This document shows positions 5,936-6,856 of a DNA stretch of 6,856 nt, one piece after another. This DNA comes from Bacillota bacterium (lineage in GTDB: Bacteria; Bacillota; Bacilli; Lactobacillales; Enterococcaceae): NCBI GenBank assembly GCA_023389005.1, contig JAEWFE010000130.1:1-6856 (forward strand), read 5' to 3'. The notes below the pieces were generated by a model. That model saw only the letters and a list, made by a program, of their open reading frames with translations, made no database searches and had not been told where the DNA came from. The position numbers and the translations under genes are program-made. How positions within the stretch are numbered: the first letter of the stretch is position 1; the number at the start of each line of letters is the position of its first letter.

Positions 5936-5963
5936 AAAAAAGCACCGGCGCAATTACCGTTGC
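5936..5963 (-). terminator. Intrinsic terminator overlapping the antitoxin stop codon
   Basis: On the minus strand, GCAACGG (5957-5963) pairs with CCGGTGC (5942-5948), with one internal A-G mismatch and an 8-base loop, followed by six T residues (5936-5941). The upstream arm is formed by the last sense codons of the antitoxin gene, and its TAA stop lies in the loop. It separates the antitoxin gene from the sugar operon. Confidence 0.7.
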
Positions 5964-6268
5964 TCTTGAGAACTATATTTTTCTTTTACTTTGTCCGCAC
6001 TTACAATATCACCATTTTCATAATCATCCAAGCCTTTTTGAATTTCGCGGTCAAATGCTTCTTTGGTTAAGGAATCGTAATTTACTGGTTTTTGCGGTAG
6101 TTTTATTTCAAATGGGATTCTCTGTTGATTTACCACTTGTTGTAAAAACATGCTTAACGCGGTCGACATTGGAATTTGTAGCTGTTCGAGAACTTTTTCC
6201 ACTTCTTCTTTTAATTCGGGCGTCACTCTGGTCAAAATACTAGCTGTTTTTTTTGATGATACAGACAC
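5954..6268 (-). CDS. RelB/DinJ-family antitoxin without an adjacent toxin
   Basis: This is a 104-residue protein with a ribbon-helix-helix DNA-binding N-terminus: a strand at about residues 9-15 (ASILTRV), then two helices to about 48. The sequence RIPFEIKLP (50-58) follows and is characteristic of RelB/DinJ proteins. The C-terminal part (about 64-100) has the acidic GLDDYENGD-type segment that in this family usually binds the toxin. The start is GTG (6266-6268) with AGAGG eight bases upstream. The protein looks complete. A RelE/YafQ toxin gene would be expected directly downstream, but a terminator begins at the stop codon and the sugar-operon control region follows, so no toxin fits. It may be an orphan antitoxin, may neutralise a toxin encoded elsewhere, or may serve as a transcription regulator. 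It sits between an immunity gene and the sugar operon, each a separate unit. Confidence 0.88.
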   Translation of the reverse strand: MSVSSKKTASILTRVTPELKEEVEKVLEQLQIPMSTALSMFLQQVVNQQRIPFEIKLPQKPVNYDSLTKEAFDREIQKGLDDYENGDIVSADKVKEKYSSQEQR

Positions 6269-6300
6269 ACTTATCGCCTCTTTCTTTTCTTCTTACCGTA

Positions 6301-6327
6301 AATTTAACACAGTAAAAAGGATGTCAA
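6301..6327 (-). promoter_or_regulatory. Promoter of the antitoxin gene
   Basis: On the minus strand a perfect -35 box TTGACA (6322-6327) is followed after 15 bases by TAAATT (6301-6306), which is preceded by TG one base upstream (extended -10). The short spacer is unusual; AATTTA at 17 bases (6299-6304) is an alternative. The -35 box lies within the downstream arm of the immunity gene's terminator. Confidence 0.55.
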
Positions 6328-6355
6328 GCAATGTACGATTCTTGCCTCACATCCT
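6314..6355 (-). terminator. Intrinsic terminator of the immunity gene
   Basis: On the minus strand, AGGATGT (6349-6355) pairs with ACATCCT (6318-6324). Above a four-base bulge (GAGG), CAAG (6341-6344) pairs with CTTG (6325-6328) around a 12-base loop. A run of five T residues (6314-6318) follows. It starts 12 bases after the immunity gene's stop codon. The bulge makes it less canonical than the operon terminator. Confidence 0.6.
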
Positions 6356-6367
6356 GTTATGATTCAT

Positions 6368-6718
6368 CTATCTTCTAATTGGCATATACTCGGTTAAATC
6401 ATAGAACTGTGATTTGTCCACTGCATTGGCCCGATATTGCCGATTGATCCCAGCCTCATTTGCATAGTGGTTCAATTCGTTAATCAACCCTTCTTCTTGC
6501 GGTGTAAAATGTAAACGAGCATCCACTGCGGTTAGATAGATATAGTTGACTAACTTGCTAATGAAGACTGGTGGCGAAGGATTAGTGTCGATTTTTTTGT
6601 AAACTTGCAAGAGACAATCCGTAATATCTAACCATGATGTCGCTTGTTCTTCCTTCGTATGCGCAATTAGTAAATTATACAACTCATGTACCTTTTCTTT
6701 TACAGCTGATACTTCCAT
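6368..6718 (-). CDS. Bacteriocin immunity protein, enterocin A/pediocin type
   Basis: This is a 116-residue cytoplasmic helical protein with no signal peptide. It resembles the immunity proteins of class IIa bacteriocins (EntA_Immun family). The segment DARLHFTPQEEGLINELN (about 66-83) closely parallels the DKLHFTAEENKVLAAINEL segment I recall from the pediocin immunity protein, and the DKSQFY motif (101-106) near the C-terminus is also family-like. In this family the protein protects the cell from the cognate bacteriocin by binding the toxin-bound mannose PTS receptor. The frame opens at GTG (6719-6721), but GGAGGG lies only 3 bases before it and 6 bases before the ATG at 6716-6718, so the ATG is preferred. 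No bacteriocin structural gene, leader peptide or ABC transporter is visible in the window, so it appears to be an orphan immunity gene, giving cross-protection or remaining from a lost cluster. A one-mismatch cre lies upstream. Confidence 0.82.
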   Translation of the reverse strand: MEVSAVKEKVHELYNLLIAHTKEEQATSWLDITDCLLQVYKKIDTNPSPPVFISKLVNYIYLTAVDARLHFTPQEEGLINELNHYANEAGINRQYRANAVDKSQFYDLTEYMPIRR

Positions 6719-6774
6719 CACAAACCCTCCCCTCTTTTAATACTATCACTTCGAATTTCTTTGCTCACCCTATA

Positions 6775-6789
6775 TTTAATCGTTTACAT
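6775..6789 (-). promoter_or_regulatory. Possible cre upstream of the immunity gene
   Basis: ATGTAAACGATTAAA on the minus strand matches the cre consensus WTGNAANCGNWNNCW at all but one fixed position (A in place of C near the end). It lies about 57 bases upstream of the immunity ATG. No convincing -35/-10 pair was found nearby to position it against, so the assignment is tentative. Confidence 0.3.
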
Positions 6790-6800
6790 TTTATCCGCTT

Positions 6801-6833
6801 AAAAAAGGAAAATTAAAAAGTCAGAATTTTCCT
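6801..6833 (-). terminator. AT-rich intrinsic terminator of an upstream gene beyond the window
   Basis: On the minus strand, AGGAAAATT (6825-6833) pairs perfectly with AATTTTCCT (6806-6814) around a 10-base loop, and the stem runs into six T residues (6801-6806). It would end a gene transcribed from the right, whose coding region is not visible here; stop codons occur in all three minus frames in 6834-6856. Confidence 0.6.
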
Positions 6834-6856
6834 ACATCCCTATTCTACTCCTATTT

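Noticed and set aside
5820..5953. Remnant of a RelE/YafQ toxin downstream of the antitoxin
   Set aside because: No minus-strand frame here encodes anything like a RelE-fold toxin, and the stretch is fully occupied by a terminator and promoter elements.
5807..6070. Plus-strand frame across the glvC control region into the antitoxin gene
   Set aside because: It runs through the operon promoter, the cre, the palindromes and the antitoxin terminator, overlaps a well-supported minus-strand gene, and has no recognisable domain.
6740..6800. Promoter for the immunity gene, using TAGTAT or TAAAAT as -10
   Set aside because: The best pairings match only about half of the -35 consensus, so I could not support one over another.
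1..6856. CRISPR array, tRNA, rRNA, insertion sequence or riboswitch
   Set aside because: I saw no regularly spaced repeats, cloverleaf sequence, transposase or terminal inverted repeats, and leaders are too short (about 25-45 bases) for known riboswitches.

Overview
The window looks like chromosomal DNA of a low-GC lactic acid bacterium, most likely Enterococcus (E. faecalis-like). The grounds are AT-rich sequence, strong AGGAGG-type ribosome binding sites, frequent GTG/TTG starts, a CcpA-type cre box, a PTS alpha-glucoside operon, and a pediocin/enterocin-A-type immunity protein. The species is an inference; no search was run. All recognisable genes lie on the minus strand, so transcription runs from right to left. 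No gene-free stretch exceeds 300 bases.

Right to left: a terminator at the right edge closes an unseen upstream gene. A bacteriocin immunity gene follows (6368-6718), then a RelB/DinJ-family antitoxin without a toxin partner (5954-6268). Each has its own intrinsic terminator. The terminator of the immunity gene is intertwined with the antitoxin promoter, and the antitoxin terminator contains that gene's stop codon in its loop.

The centre is an alpha-glucoside uptake and catabolism operon: an EIICB transporter (glvC-like), an NAD/Mn-dependent 6-phospho-alpha-glucosidase of family GH4 (glvA-like), an RpiR-family regulator (glvR-like) and a small four-helix membrane protein of unknown function. 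The transporter phosphorylates the disaccharide on entry but carries no EIIA domain, so it must borrow one. GlvA hydrolyses the 6-phospho-disaccharide to glucose 6-phosphate plus the second sugar. The regulator probably senses a sugar phosphate. The promoter ahead of the transporter has a good -35/-10 pair, a full-match cre box over the -35, and two TGGGAAA-containing palindromes upstream that are candidate operators. A second candidate promoter just ahead of the regulator sits in the loop of a long inverted repeat whose downstream arm contains the regulator's ribosome binding site.

Left of the operon terminator is a two-gene unit, both starting with TTG: a Ser/Thr/Gln-rich exported or membrane-anchored protein and a two-helix membrane protein (possibly the DUF6681 family). 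The first 31 codons of another gene run off the left edge.

The individual systems look conventional. The most interesting features are regulatory: the hairpin over the regulator's ribosome binding site, the phased repeats ahead of the transporter, and the overlapping terminator/promoter and terminator/stop-codon arrangements.
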